Positions 23,165 through 34,744 of a stretch of DNA of 64,000 nt are shown here, one piece after another (the stretch's first letter is position 1; each line of letters begins with the position of its first letter). Below the pieces are notes generated by a model that worked only from the letters and a program-made list of their open reading frames with translations, searched no databases and was not told where the DNA came from. Origin of the DNA: Orientallactaga sibirica (Eukaryota; Chordata; Mammalia; Rodentia; Dipodidae); NCBI GenBank assembly GCA_036365145.1, contig JAEOAD010001176.1, positions 124,001 to 188,000 on the forward strand. The letters run 5' to 3'. The position numbers were made by a program, and so were the translations under genes.

Positions 23165-24215
23165 TATTCAGCTCCTTTGCCTCTTGATGCCATCATTTTT
23201 CCTCCTATTATGCAGATCTTGTGTAGGTAGCATCAGGCACTGTGAGGTCATGAATAGCAAGGTCACTTTGTGTGTGGATGATAGCATTGTAAACACACCT
23301 CCCCTTTCTTTGGCTCTTACATTCTTTCTGCCACCTCTTCCACAATTATTCCTGGCCTTGGAGGGTGTTATAGAAATGCATCACTTAGTGTTGAACACTA
23401 CATTGTCACTTCTTCTCAGCACTTTGGCCATTTTTGAGTCACCCCAGTGGTCAATGCCATTTGAAAAGAGAAGCTTCTCTAACCCAAGTGAAAGTAGCAT
23501 TAATATGGACATAAACATAAGTGTTTAGAGGACACTTTGGTGGTCATAATATATCCATATAGCCAGACAACAGTAGTAGTTTTTTCCCTTAGTTCTTATG
23601 ACCTCATCAGCCATAGACTTTTTTTTTTTTTTTTTTTTTTTGGAGAAAAACACAGAGAGAGACAGATAGAGAGGGAGAGGAGGACAGATAGAGATGGGCG
23701 AGCCAGCAGCCTCTCTGCTGCTGTGAATGAAATCAAGATGTGTGTGCCACCTTGTGGTCAAGTGCGGCATTGCGCCCTTGCATCACTGCATCTGGCTAAA
23801 TGTGGGACCTGGAGATTGGAACCGCTGGAGATTGGAACCAGCGTTCTTAGGCTTAGGAGGCAGGCACCTTAACCACTAAACCATCTTTCCAGTCCAGCCA
23901 TAGACTTGTGACTGGGTTTTTCAGGACCTGGCATGAATTCCCTCCTATGGAGCAGGCAACTGGCCCCCAAACAGACATGCTACCGTTGTACCAGTGGGTA
24001 CATGTTGCCTGGCTGGCCAGCCATAAATCTTGCAGAGTCTACTTCTTGTTTAGACTTTTGATGACTTTTCTCCCTAACAGGCTGCATAGTTCTTTCAAGA
24101 ATCCTTATAGCCAGTTAATAGGGATGAGGCTTCCAGCTCAGCTCCAGCTTGATTTCTCAGTTACCTACAGCCAAAGCATGTAAAGGTCATCAGCAGTAGG
24201 GTCTTACTAGCTATA
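23165..24215 (-). repeat. L1 3' UTR fragment interrupted by a SINE
   Basis: Parallels the 3' UTR at 17700-18500 (GTAGGTAGCATCAGGCACTG, CCATTTGAAAAGAGAAGCTT). Interrupted at about 23618-23892. Confidence 0.85.
23618..23892 (-). repeat. Dip-like SINE, long subtype, with TSD
   Basis: The 13-bp repeat CAGCCATAGACTT flanks it. It has the doubled GGAGATTGGAACC segment and a T run at the left. Confidence 0.93.
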
Positions 24216-24306
24216 AACTCATATTTTTAATATCATGCTTATGTGTATGCAATTATTTTTCTTCCAAAAGTGTTTTTTCTTTCAAACTGGGTGTGTGTGT
24301 TTCTGA

Positions 24307-24322
24307 ATATATATATATATAT
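24307..24322. repeat. Short (AT)n
   Basis: Eight or so AT units. Confidence 0.8.
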
Positions 24323-24339
24323 GTTTTCTCAATGCTCTT

Positions 24340-24492
24340 TCTTTTTGGTGTTTTGTTTTTCAAGGTAGGGTCTCACTCTAGCTCAGGCTGACCTGGAATT
24401 CACTATATACTCTCAGGATGTCCTTAAACTCATGGCGATCCTCTGCCTCCCGAATGCTGGGATTAAAGGTGTGCTCCATCACAGCCAGCTTT
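24340..24492 (-). repeat. B1 SINE
   Basis: Complement of B1 with CAGGCTGACCTGGAATTCAC and GGGATTAAAGGTGTGCTCCA. Confidence 0.9.
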
Positions 24493-24778
24493 CAATGCTC
24501 TTTCTAGATAGTCTGGAATTTCAGCTTATTTTTTTTCAATCCCAGGAATTATTTAGAAGTCTTTTCTTTTTCTTACGTGGATACTTTTTATGGCAAATTT
24601 GTATGTTTAGTCACTTCAGGATAAGAACATAGTCTGTTTGATCTATTTTTTTAGAAGTTAATGTGCTTTATTTTGTTACCTAATAATTGATTAAATTTCC
24701 CTGTAATCATTCAAGTGCTTGAATAGCGTCTGTATTCTGTTTTTTGGGGGCACATATTTCTTTTTTTACATATCATTT

Positions 24779-24888
24779 TCCTTCCTTCCTTCCTTCCTTC
24801 CTTCCTTCCTTCCTTCCTTCCTTCCTTCCTTCCTCCTTTCCTCCCTCCCTCCCTCCTTCCCTCCCTCCCTCTCTCTCTTTCTCTTTTT

Positions 24889-24975
<87 letters not shown>

Positions 24976-24993
24976 TTTCCTTTCTTCTTTCTT
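24779..24993. repeat. 215-bp polypyrimidine tract, (CCTT)n then (CTTT)n
   Basis: Nearly pure C/T on the + strand: CCTT units, a CCTCCCTCC core, a CTCTCTTT bridge, then CTTT units. Simple-sequence expansion; long open frames across it are artefacts. Confidence 0.95.
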
Positions 24994-24999
24994 TCCTGC

Positions 25000-25185
25000 A
25001 TTATAGGCTTATATCCCCTGTCCCACAGTCCCCATTTTCCCGAAGAACCTCCTCAATAAGATTATTGATGTTCACTGTGGGGTAATTATGGCCTTAGTCA
25101 GTAGGGGGGTTGTGCTTAGGATATTTCTACCCACCGTCTTCCTGCCACCTCTTTCCCAACAATCTGAGTCTTGGCATGTCTGTTA
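25000..25185 (-). repeat. Probable old L1 3' UTR fragment
   Basis: AAGATTATTGATGTTCACTG and TCTTCCTGCCACCTCTTTCC resemble rodent L1 3' UTR text seen from the complement. Weak. Confidence 0.35.
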
Positions 25186-25662
25186 GCAGTTTGTTTAAGT
25201 GTGAGTTTTCTGTAAACTCTGTATTTTGCTTTGATACGTTTCAGTTCACCACAGTGTTTGTTTCCGTTTTCTTGGAGCTTGTTGTCAGGTTAGCATTGGG
25301 AGCAATATTTATGTTTCTGTATTTTCTACTGGACCCCTGTAAATGCTGTAGAAGTTGCACATCTTGTGGTGAGCAGTTGGCTCTTTTTTCTTGTCATATT
25401 GATGGATCTTCTATCTCCCCAGTATTCTCTACCATCTGTAAAATAAAACAGATTCTCCAACCAAGAGTGAGAGAGAGCAGGTTTGACTAAGGGGAATATG
25501 TATAGAAATTTGAGAGACATTTTGATGTGTATGCCCACTCTACTTATCCAGAGAGAAATGGGAGTTTCTCTATGGGGTTTGTGGGTACAAACTTCTTACT
25601 GATTTATTCACAATTATATAAATATAAAATAGATGCCCTACTCATTAAACAGCCAGATTAAA

Positions 25663-25972
25663 GGGGCTGGGAGATTTTTCAGTGGTTATAGACATTTGTT
25701 CCACAAGCTAGCTGCTTGGACTCTGATCTCAGCACCCATATGGATGCAAAATGGTGCATACATCTGTAATTCCAACATGTCTATGGCAATTAGAGGCAGA
25801 GTCAGGGGAACACTAAAGCTCCTGAACCCTCTCAGCAGCAAATCAAGAGAGATACTGTCTCAAGGAAAGTGGAATGAGAAGACTGACACCCCAGAGTTGT
25901 CCTCTGACCTCCACATGTGCACCATGGCATGCATCCATCCATATACATCCATACATACACAAATAAATTAAA
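25663..25972 (+). repeat. B4-like (ID-B1 composite) SINE
   Basis: ID-like head GGGCTGGGAGATTTTTCAGT, B1-like middle, GAGATACTGTCTCAAGGAAA, then GTTGTCCTCTGACCTCCACA and a CAT-rich tail. Confidence 0.75.
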
Positions 25973-26485
25973 ATTTATGGACCATACTGTCTCCATAGCA
26001 ACTACCCTCTTCAGTAAGAAAACATCTATGGATTATAGGTAAGTGGATGAATATGGCTGGCCCATGGACCTTTCACAAATATTTATTTGACTGACAGTGA
26101 CTGAGAGAAGGTATAATTCCTTATAATTGAAATTTTCTGTTGAAAATGCAGGGCTATGGTTTCAAAGCTCAATTCTGAGGCTGCTTAGATCTTTGTAGTT
26201 GGAGAATAAATGTCCATCGGCTACATGTACATGATCTTCCTTCACAGACGTGGAGACAATGGTTTTTTTTTTTATTGTAACCAAGAAGAAATAGAAACAC
26301 AAAGCTAAAGCATCGTATTCACATTTTTAGTTTTGCAGCTATTTTTAAAAATACTTTTTATTTTTGGTTTCAGATTTATACCAAAGGGGCTAATAGTTAA
26401 AAATATATCCCCTGGTACTTTATGTTTGTCTTAATATTTCTTTGAGTTTTTATATGTTATTATAATTTTTTTATTTCCTGTATAG

Positions 26486-26585
26486 TGAGATCCAACCACC
26501 AAAGGAATCAGCACCACCTCCTAAAACCTCAGCAGCTGCTCAGCTGGATGAGCTCATGGCTCACCTGAATGACATGGAGGCCAAG
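26486..26585 (+). CDS. Lpxn: Leupaxin coding exon 4 (residues 73-106)
   Basis: A 100-nt exon between acceptor TGTATAG and donor GTGGGT. Its first base completes Ser73, then 33 codons follow, ending in phase 0 at Lys106. Residues 77-88 are proline-rich. Residues 92-103, reading QLDELMAHLNDM, form a clear LD motif, an amphipathic helix that in the paxillin family docks on FAT-type four-helix domains and other partners. The high similarity to known leupaxin over this motif and the phase match with exons 3 and 5 leave little doubt. Confidence 0.97.
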
Positions 26586-28340
26586 GTGGGTACAAGCTGG
26601 TCAATAAAACCTCGGAGCCCACAAGCCCTCCAGTTTATCTGTGTTATCAGTTGTACATTGCCCTGCATAGGAATTCTAAGGTGGCATTCATTTTCCCAGC
26701 CTGAATTTAATTCAGTGGAGAAACTCAACTTTGTTCTGTGTGTTATTTGGGCACCAAGCTCTGTATGATACTGGCCTTGATCTCAAGAACCCAGAGTGCA
26801 CTTGGTCTCAATAATGTTTGTATAAAAAAATGCGAGTGGTGGCTGAGATGTGTGGTGAAAACCTTAGAGATTTTGAGAGGCTTGTCATATTTTGCTGGAG
26901 AGGAAGAGGATGGGATTTGGGATGTGCCCTGAAGAATGGGTAGGCCTGGGCACAGAGAAGAGAGAGAGGTGTTTGAGTTGGAGTGAGCTCTGAGGGCACA
27001 GGAGGCATCTAAGGCCTGACGATGTAGACAGTACACCTGGCTGAGTAGGACAAGGAGCCCAACAGACATGTTGAGACAGAGAAAAGAAGGTCAAAGTAGA
27101 AAGGATGAGTGTGGAGCCACGCTAAGCTATAGCCAGCTTCTTTGTTCTTGCCTATTGAGCATAATTGGCAAGCTCACATGTCCTGGCAAAGAGAAGAAAT
27201 CAGATAAAAGGGTTTAAAGGATTTATCAAAAGAAATATATTTAGAATTCTTAAGGAAAAGAATTAAACCATTTTAAATATACTTGGAGGATATGATACAC
27301 ACATGTGATATAACTAACTATGAAATAGTTTTAAGGCAGAATATAAAAATACATGTGATGGAGGAGGTCAGGGGCCTTATCTTTGTGGCTAAACTTCGAA
27401 CTCCTATTACCCCATGTAATACCTAGCACATATTGAGTAACAAGGATTTATTAGAGGGACAGATGAATGTCACAATCATGCTTCTTTGATGGTCAATATT
27501 TCTCATTAGTTAATATCTACAATAAAATTGTATGAACTGGCTTCTTGTGCTGTATACTTGAAAATGCTAGGAAAAATTACATTAGAAAATATTTAATTAT
27601 GTTGTATTTTGTTGATTTAGTATGTGCCTTGATCTATTGAAAATTTAATGGAAAATTGTAAAATTATTTTAAAAATAAGCAATACATTCACATTGTACGA
27701 AAGTCAAAAGTACAAACAAGTCTACTATAGACTGTTTTCCTATGCTTTCTTTCCCCCACCACGCAGTTCTGCCCCCTGCAGGTAGTTAGTATGTCCTGCA
27801 CCTTACATGTATGTGGTATACACAATCAAATTAATGTAGGTGTTGATATATTGTTGTATTCTTACTTTGTTAGTTTTTGTACTTAATATCAGTAACCCTG
27901 TCAAGACCTTTGTATATCAACCTTTTGAACACTTACTTCTCGAACATTAACTTCCATTATATAGTAAAGGAGGGAAAAAAATCTGTCAGAGGTTCAAAGC
28001 TCTGGAAAGGAAGTGAGCATTATGATTGGGGAGACGATGAAAACTTATTCCAGCAGAATAACTAGAGGCCTGAAGGCGGATAATAACAGATCACATTCAC
28101 GAGACAAGGAAGACTGCCGGCTTAAACAAGGAGGCCTTTCTCTATGTAATAAAATATGAAATTGGGAAGATCAAATGAAGGTAGTAAGCGGGAGGCTTTG
28201 AATGTCTGTCAATGATCATACATTTGATGGAGAACCACCATAGCTTTCTAATCAGTAAGCATTAGGTAGATGGTAGTAGTAGCTTAGTTGGAAAAGAATG
28301 GAAAAAAATCAGAATGAGGCCATGAAGTGATGAAGGAGGA
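26586..28340. other. Intron 4, first part, nothing recognised
   Basis: Mostly unique-looking, AT-rich sequence; a T run of about 21 bases follows at 28344-28364. Confidence 0.45.
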
Positions 28341-28654
28341 GGCTTTTTTTTTTTTTTTTTTTTTAGTAATTTGTGTTTCAAGCCTTGTCTCTATGTGTCT
28401 CACCACACAGACAAAATCATTACATAATTGTCTTTCTGCTCTTGGTTGGCTATGCTTAGATCTCCACTCAGCTTCACAAGGATACTGTGAATCAGCTTCC
28501 CTCACTCGTGCTTGAAATGGTTCAGGGGCCCTCATCACCTTGGAATAAAACCTAGGCTTCTGCCGTGAGGGCCCTCTATGACCTCTGCCTTTCTCTCCAT
28601 CATCTTCGGTTTGCTCAACCTCAGGCCCCTAGCTCTGGTCCTGCTGACCTTGTC

Positions 28655-28861
28655 ACTTTTTATTTATTTATTTATTATTTGTGAGTGAGAGAGAGAGAGA
28701 GACAGAGAGAGCACATACTGATGCCGGGGCCTCTGGCTACTATGAGCTCAACACACGAGCCACTTTGTGCATCTGGCTTTATGTAGGTATTAAGGAATTG
28801 AACCTGGACAAACATACTTTTCCAGCAAGCGCCTTTAACCACTGAGCCATCTCCTGAGCCC
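28655..28861 (-). repeat. Dip-like SINE
   Basis: GA-rich left end; GAGCCATCTCCTGAGCCCTG right end. Diverged head. Confidence 0.88.
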
Positions 28862-28879
28862 TGACTTTGTGACATTTGT

Positions 28880-29043
28880 TTTTGCTTTTTTTAAAAATTT
28901 TTTTTTGAAGTAGGATCTCGTTCTAGCCCAGACTGGCATGGAATTCACTATGTGGTCTCAGGGTGACTTCAAACTTGTGGCCATCCTCTAACCTCTGCCT
29001 CCTGAGTGCTAGGATTAAAGGCATGCACTACCACACATGGCTT
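28880..29043 (-). repeat. B1 SINE
   Basis: GACTGGCATGGAATTCACTA to GGATTAAAGGCATGCACTAC. Confidence 0.88.
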
Positions 29044-29540
29044 CTTATTACTTTTATTATGCTAGTTTCCTTCCTCAGAGTTTCTTCTACATTTGGAATT
29101 ATTTTCTCACAAATATCAATATTTCTGGATTCTTAAATAGCATTCAAATATACATGCAATTATCACTTCCTCAAAAGGGCCCTCTCTAATTATCCCTTCC
29201 CAAATTGACCTGTCCCCATCATCTCACTCTCCATTGCTTATATCCCTGTATATAACTAACAACTTCTCTTTACCTGACTTTATAAAATATGTTATCAGTT
29301 TCTTGTGTAAAATGCATAGAATATGAACTCCATGGGGCCAGAAACTTGGTCTGCTTTATATTTTGCTTTGTAATAAGTACCTAGAATAGTGACTGGCACA
29401 GACTGGATGTTCAACAAATAGCAAAAGAAAGGAAAAAAACAATAATAGAACAATAATAGAAGGGGTTTCATCTTAGTACACTCATTTAATTTTTTTAGTT
29501 GGCTTACAGAGATTTAGGTATCATTTTAGCATTTTAAAAT

Positions 29541-29998
29541 ACATTTCTTTTGTCTTCTATCTTCCCTTTCCTCTGCTTCTTTCCCTCAACTCCTCTCCTC
29601 CTGTATCTTCTCTCATGTTTATATGTTGCAGGTGTCCTTTTGCTCTTCCCTCTCCTACCTCATCTCTTTATATTTTACTTTTGGTTATGGTTCTGTCTTT
29701 ATAGGTTTTATCTATATTTGCCCATTAGATGTACAAGCTAAGAACACATGGTTTTGTCTTTACTGAGTTTGATTCACTTCACTTAATATGATCCTTTCTA
29801 GATCTATCCATCTTCCTGCAAATTTCACGATTTAATTTTTCCATACTACTAAATAGAATTCCATTGTGTATGTGGAACCACATTTTCATTATCCATTCAT
29901 CTGTCAATGACATCGAGGCAGATTCTAATTCTTAGCTATTGTAAATAGAGCCACAATAAACATGGATGTACAAGTATCTCTGTAGTAGGGTCATACAC
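29541..29998 (-). repeat. L1 3'-end fragment
   Basis: Complement of L1: GATCTATCCATCTTCCTGCA, TTCATTATCCATTCATCTGT, AGAGCCACAATAAACATGGA. Confidence 0.8.
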
Positions 29999-30254
29999 TC
30001 AAACTTTTATAGGTGGAAATGATTTACAAATAGACAAAGACTGATCAGATTTCATTTGGCCTGAGGAATTTAGAATGAAGTGGAACTGCCAGTGTTTTTC
30101 TTGGTGTCTAGGTTGGCTGTCTCTAGTACCTTGGAGAAAGAATAAGAGGCAGCCACACCATCAATCACTAGGAGTGAGCTTATGTCTAGAGAATTTCAAC
30201 AAAAGTAAAAGTGCAAGTAGGCTGATTTTCTTTATGGTTCTGTCTTTGTCCCAG

Positions 30255-30422
30255 GTGGAAGTGAAAGGAGATGCCAGCAAGAAGCGCTTATCAGACAAGC
30301 AAGATCACAAGGCCTCCTTGGACTCAATGCTTGGGGGTTTGGAACAAGAATTGCAGGACCTTGGAATTGCCACAGTGCCCAAGGGCCATTGTGCTTCCTG
30401 TCAGAAACCAATTGCTGGGAAG
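30255..30422 (+). CDS. Lpxn: Leupaxin coding exon 5 (residues 107-162)
   Basis: A 168-nt, phase 0/0 exon with acceptor GTCCCAG and donor GTGGGG. It holds a third LD motif, SLDSMLGGLEQEL (residues 127-139). It then enters LIM domain 1 with its first zinc ligands Cys152 and Cys155 in HCASCQKP. Because the exon is symmetrical, its skipping would keep the frame but remove the first half of LIM1's first zinc site. The run from residue 121 to 162 is almost invariant in mammalian leupaxins as I recall them, which makes this the strongest identification in the gene. Confidence 0.98.
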
Positions 30423-30544
30423 GTGGGGTGGACCAGGATGTTAGTTCAACAGTGACTATGTCTGTGGGTTGTCTTTCTGTGCCACTGAGGCTGGCCCTTT
30501 CTCTGTATATTCTCAATACATTTAGTAATTATTGACAATTACGG

Positions 30545-30745
30545 ATCATTTCTTACAATGCTCTGGCACAGGGCCAAGTGCTTTATGGGAATTTCTTCAT
30601 TTAACAGAGATTTTATTACTTTTGCAAAGATGAGGAAGCCAAAAACTCAAGAGACATTAGTTAACAAGATCAAGGTCAAGTAAAAGGCAGAGGTAGGATG
30701 TAAGCCCAGAACTCTGACCCTGAGTTTGAGTTCCTAACCATTTTT
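30545..30745 (-). repeat. MIR SINE
   Basis: Reads as reversed MIR: CTGGCACAGGGCCAAGTGCT, AAGATGAGGAAGCCAAAAAC, AAGATCAAGGTCAAGTAAAA. It lies in the short intron 5. Confidence 0.75.
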
Positions 30746-31271
30746 CTGCACCAACTTTATTGAGATGATCTTTCTCAACAGACAAGCATTCTGACCTAAA
30801 TTAATTGATATTGAATATACAGCATCAGTCAGATCATAGCCACCAAGTCTTGCTCTGAATTATCCTTCACCAAATCCATGGTAGAGGGCTTTTAAACCTG
30901 ACTCGGTGCGGGCCGTGAAGTGAGGTAACGAGAGTGGAGGAGTACAATCTCCTTGGCTTTTTTCCTCTCCCAGGGTGCCTCCCACGAAGACTGGACTTAA
31001 TCTCTTGCTTGGCACCAGTGAACTCTGTGTTGTTTCCACTTCCCTCTGGGGCAGTAGGATGGTACCAAACATGTTCAGGCTTTTATTAGAGCTGCCAGTC
31101 AGGACAGTCTGTCCCTTCTACTGTTCATCCTAGATCTTGGCCTTGGGGTATGTAAATTCAGGGGGTGTTGTCTATGTGAAATACAGTGTGCAGAGCGCCC
31201 CCTAGAGTTGTTTGACCTTTGAGTCCTTGAGCTCCTGCTCGCTCCCATGCCAGGCTTTTTGATATCTCCAG

Positions 31272-31445
31272 GTGATCCATGCTCTGGGACAGTCCTGGCA
31301 TCCAGAGCACTTTGTCTGCACTCACTGCAAAGAAGAGATCGGCTCCAGTCCCTTCTTTGAGCGAAGTGGCTTAGCCTATTGCTCCAAGGACTACCACAAC
31401 CTTTTCTCTCCACGATGCGCCTACTGTGCTGCTCCTATCACGGAT
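31272..31445 (+). CDS. Lpxn: Leupaxin coding exon 6 (residues 163-220)
   Basis: A 174-nt, phase 0/0 exon with acceptor CTCCAG and a perfect donor, GTAAGT. It completes LIM1: His172 and His175 finish the first zinc site begun by Cys152/Cys155 in exon 5, and Cys178, Cys181, Cys199 and Asp202 make the second. It then starts LIM2 with Cys211 and Cys214. Tyr198, next to Cys199, corresponds to a tyrosine reported as phosphorylated in human leupaxin (from memory). All zinc ligands are present and no break is seen. Confidence 0.98.
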
Positions 31446-31560
31446 GTAAGTAACATCAACACCCCCTACCCACTTTCATATCGCTTCTGTTCACTCATTT
31501 AGAACCTTGGTACTGTTGACAACTCTGCAGCCTTCTGATGTCTCTCTGTCCTTCCTCCAG

Positions 31561-31642
31561 AAAGTGCTGACGGCTATGAACCAGACATGGCACCCGGAGC
31601 ACTTCTTCTGCTCCCACTGTGGAGACGTGTTTGGTGCAGAAG
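31561..31642 (+). CDS. Lpxn: Leupaxin coding exon 7 (residues 221-248)
   Basis: An 82-nt exon only 115 bp downstream of exon 6, with acceptor CTCCAG and donor GTAGGA. It carries the middle of LIM2: [20 protein letters not shown], giving zinc ligands His231, His234, Cys237 and Cys240. It ends with one base of the Gly248 codon (phase 1), which exon 8 completes. The next intron is about 24.8 kb long and holds most of the large repeats in this window. Confidence 0.98.
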
Positions 31643-32030
31643 GTAGGACTGGGAGGCTGCAGCCAGCCTTGGGCTCGTGATGAGAAAGCTGGCAGCATTT
31701 TTCCTGGTGGCCTGCCATCCACTCTCATGGTAGCCCTGGTTCCAAGTACTGTCAGCTGTATACTCACTTCTGGCTTAGATGCCATCTCTCTACCTTTCCC
31801 CAACATTTGTTGAAATTCATTTTTTTGATCAAAGAAGTGAAAATTATTTTAAAATAATGATGTTAAGACTGAAAAAGATCAGGGCCTCACGATTTCCCTT
31901 TTCTATCCCCAAATTCAGTTTTCCTTTCCAAATTGATTTAGCTCTTCTTCTGTTGTCTACTTGCATGTTTTAAAATAATAATATCATATTAGGATAGGTT
32001 GTTTAAAATCGTTTGCCATTATATATTGAT
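31643..32030. other. Start of intron 7, no gene seen
   Basis: Unique-looking sequence up to the first SINE. Confidence 0.45.
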
Positions 32031-32032
32031 TT

Positions 32033-32223
32033 CTTATTTATTTAAGAGAGAGAGAAAGAGAGAGAGAGAGAGAATATGGGCATGCCAGGGCTTCCAGCTA
32101 CTACAAATGAATGCCAGATGCATGCACCTTGTACATATGGCCTACATGGGTCCTAGGAAATTGAACCTGGGTCTTTTGGCTTTGCAGGCAAGCACCTTAA
32201 CCTCTAAGCCATCCCTCCAGCCC
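32033..32223 (-). repeat. Dip-like SINE
   Basis: GA-rich left, TAAGCCATCCCTCCAGCCCT right; TATATTGATTT on both sides is a likely TSD. Confidence 0.9.
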
Positions 32224-32344
32224 TATATATTGATTTTCTACCAGAGAAGATGTGGATATTATTACTCTCCTTATCCCAACCTATTTTCCTTCTCTCATCT
32301 CATTATTTCATTTTGTCATATTAGAGGCTAGAATAGTATTTATT

Positions 32345-32588
32345 TATTTTAAAGATTTTATTTTTTTAAATTTTATTTCATTTTTACATATACTTATTTT
32401 AGAGAAAGAGGGAGGTAGACAGATAAAGAGAGCGAGAATGGACATGCCAGGGCCTCTAGCTACTGCAGACAAACTCCAGATGCATGTGCTACTTTGTGCA
32501 TCTGGCTTGCATGTGTACTGGGGAGCTGAACCTGTATCCTTAGGCTTCACAGACAAGTGCCTCAACCACTAAGCAATCTCTCCAGCCT
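32345..32588 (-). repeat. Dip-like SINE
   Basis: TAAGCAATCTCTCCAGCCTT at the right end; TAGAATAGTATTTA before and TAGAACAGTATTTA after suggest a 14-bp TSD. Confidence 0.9.
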
Positions 32589-32894
32589 TAGAACAGTATT
32601 TAATGTGCACATGTTAATAGTCATGCAAATGAGTCTACAGTGAAACTGAATCGAACACTCCATACCGAAACATAGATGGGCACATTTGTGTCTTTCCACA
32701 ATGTCAGAATTTACTCATTAACAAAGTCTCAAGCTACACTGGTTTCTTTGGCTGCAATTTATCAAGAAGTCCTAATTTACCTTAATAAATGGCTATTAGC
32801 AAGCAGATTCTTTTATTCCAATCTCAATTACTGATATTAACTTTCAAACCATGCATTACACATGACAGAGTAATTGTATCTATACATATGAACA

Positions 32895-33275
32895 TCTGTT
32901 ACTTTCTTGTTTCTGGGACAAAATACCTGACCAAAAGCAACTTAGGGAAGGAAGGAGTTTATTATCTGCTTACACTTCCAGAGGGTAGAGTCCATCATTG
33001 TAGGGAAGGCATGACAGGAGCAGAAATTAGCATCACACTGTCACATCAGCAGGCAGGAAGCAGAGAAAGATGAAAGCTATAAAATAAAATATACACTACC
33101 ATACCCCAGTCTGTGGAATGGTGCCACCTGCAGTCAAGGTGGTTCTTCCAACCTCAATTACCTAATCAAGATAACCCCTCACAAGATAACCCCAGAAGCT
33201 AACCTAATCTAAATAATCCCTCACAGGTAATTCTAAGGTCCTGGCAAGTTGACAGTCAATATAAACAGGCACAGC
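32895..33275 (+). repeat. URR1-like rodent DNA transposon relic
   Basis: GTTACTTTCTTGTTTCTGGG, AAATACCTGACCAAAAGCAA, TGGAATGGTGCCACCTGCAG and TGGCAAGTTGACAGTCAATA match what I remember of the rodent URR1 non-autonomous hAT family. Confidence 0.55.
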
Positions 33276-33469
33276 ATGTATACATGTAGGCTGTAGAATG
33301 GGTACAGTAGGGTTAAAGAATCTGCAGAGTTCAAGGAGTTCAAAGAAGTCTTACTGAAAGTAGAGGCAGAGAGAGTCACTGCAATTGGTTAGATAAAGCA
33401 TAAGAAGACTGGTTGGAGAGCAACTGGAAGCAGGCAGAGCTTTGCTGCAGGGTCTCAGGCCCAGCTGAG

Positions 33470-33640
33470 CTACAGGGCTGAGAAGAGTATCAGAGACACA
33501 GGACTGTGGAGGTGATCTGCAGGACCAGATCTGCATGGATGAATGGAGGATGAATGGATGGATGGCAACACAGGACTCTGGAGGCAAGGTAGGTGCAGGA
33601 CCAGGTCTGAATGGATGGACGGTGATTTCAGTTAGGCCTT
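33470..33640 (+). repeat. Imperfect two-unit direct repeat
   Basis: ACACAGGACTGTGGAGGTGA...GCAGGACCAGATCTG and ACACAGGACTCTGGAGGCAA...GCAGGACCAGGTCTG, each followed by ATGGATGAATGG-like runs. Confidence 0.65.
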
Positions 33641-34034
33641 GTCAAGAAATAGGGATGGAGCTGAGCTGAAGCCTTGAGATAGCTGGGAGTTCTCTGCCTG
33701 CTGGTCCCTTGAAATACACAGTGGGTAGTCAGATAAGTCTGTTGGGCTCTTCTCTGTTGCAGTGTTAGGTGTCCTTCTCATTCTGGGATCCAGGTGAAGG
33801 TGCTGCAGCCTACATTCATCTGGTATGTTCAATACATTCTCAGGCCTGGATTTTCTGATAGAGTTTTAATATGCCCATGGGCTTATATGATCCCAATCTA
33901 CTTTGATATATTTACAGGTGGTACTTTTCTACTTTATTTCTACTTATTGACCATTCTGTGCCTCATGGCTGTTCTCTGTGCATCTGTACTTAAAATGGAG
34001 TCAAGACATAGCCTGCAAGCTTGAATGTCAACAT

Positions 34035-34195
34035 TTTTTTTTTCTTTTTTTTGGTTTTGCGAGGTAGGGTCTCACTTTGGTCCAGGCTGACCCGGAATTC
34101 ACTATGTAGTCTCAGGGTGGCCTTGATCTCACGGCGATCCTCCTACCTCTGCCTCCCGAGTGCTGGGATTAAAGGCGTGCGCCACCACGCCTGGC
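34035..34195 (-). repeat. B1 SINE with TSD
   Basis: GAATGTCAACATTTT flanks both sides; young-looking B1. Confidence 0.93.
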
Positions 34196-34289
34196 GAATG
34201 TCAACATTTTGCACGATGTGGAATAACTTAGAGCAGGGCAAAGTGTGGTCTCCACAGAAACCAGTTAGCAAGTTATGAGTACAGGGAAG

Positions 34290-34500
34290 CATGGATTTGG
34301 GGGCCAGACTGGCAGAACCAATTCTGAGCTGTGGTATTTATTAGTAGCATGTTGCCATAAACTCCTCTTTGCATCTCACTTTATGCATCAAAAATGAGAG
34401 CAATAATGGTCTCTACCTTGTAGGGTCATTATGAAGATCTAGAAACAATATATACATAATATTTAGGCCAGTGTTTGACAGTGTTCTACTACTTCTATGG
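34290..34500 (+). repeat. MIR SINE
   Basis: GGGGGCCAGACTGGCAGAAC, then TACCTTGTAGGGTCATTATG, then TTAGGCCAGTGTTTGACA follow the MIR order. Confidence 0.7.
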
Positions 34501-34543
34501 AAGGTAATGATCAATGTTATTATCAAAATGTCTTTTTGAAGAG

Positions 34544-34738
34544 ACTGGGGAAATGGCTCAGCAGTTAAAGGTGCTTGCTTGCAAAACCTGCCAGTCTGGG
34601 GTTGATTCCTCAGTACTCACATAAAGCCAGATGCACAAAGTGACATGCTTTCAGAGTTCATTTATAGCTGCAAGGGGTCCCGGAGCACCCATTTTCTCTC
34701 TCTCTCTTTCTCTGTCATAAACAAATAAAAATATTAAA
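34544..34738 (+). repeat. Dip-like SINE with TSD
   Basis: AAAATGTCTTTTT lies on both sides. Head AGACTGGGGAAATGGCTCAG, CT-rich tail. Confidence 0.9.
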
Positions 34739-34744
34739 AATCAA

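Larger units (their letters stand above)
28390..29440 (+). repeat. LINE L2 3' region, interrupted by two SINEs
   Basis: L2 wording is visible before (AGGGCCCTCTATGACCTCTG) and after the SINEs (TCCATGGGGCCAGAAACTTG, TAGAATAGTGACTGGCACAG). The older element was split by a Dip-like SINE and a B1. Confidence 0.75.

Noticed and set aside
22314..23528. Open frames of 90-138 codons
   Set aside because: They lie in old L1 3' ends and L1 3' UTR.
24711..25085. Long Lys/Arg/Glu-rich or Phe/Ser/Leu/Pro-rich open frames on both strands
   Set aside because: They are translations of the CCTT/CTTT simple repeat, not genes.
25110..25490. 126-codon plus-strand frame
   Set aside because: No domain, no splice support, and at least its first part looks like L1 3' UTR.
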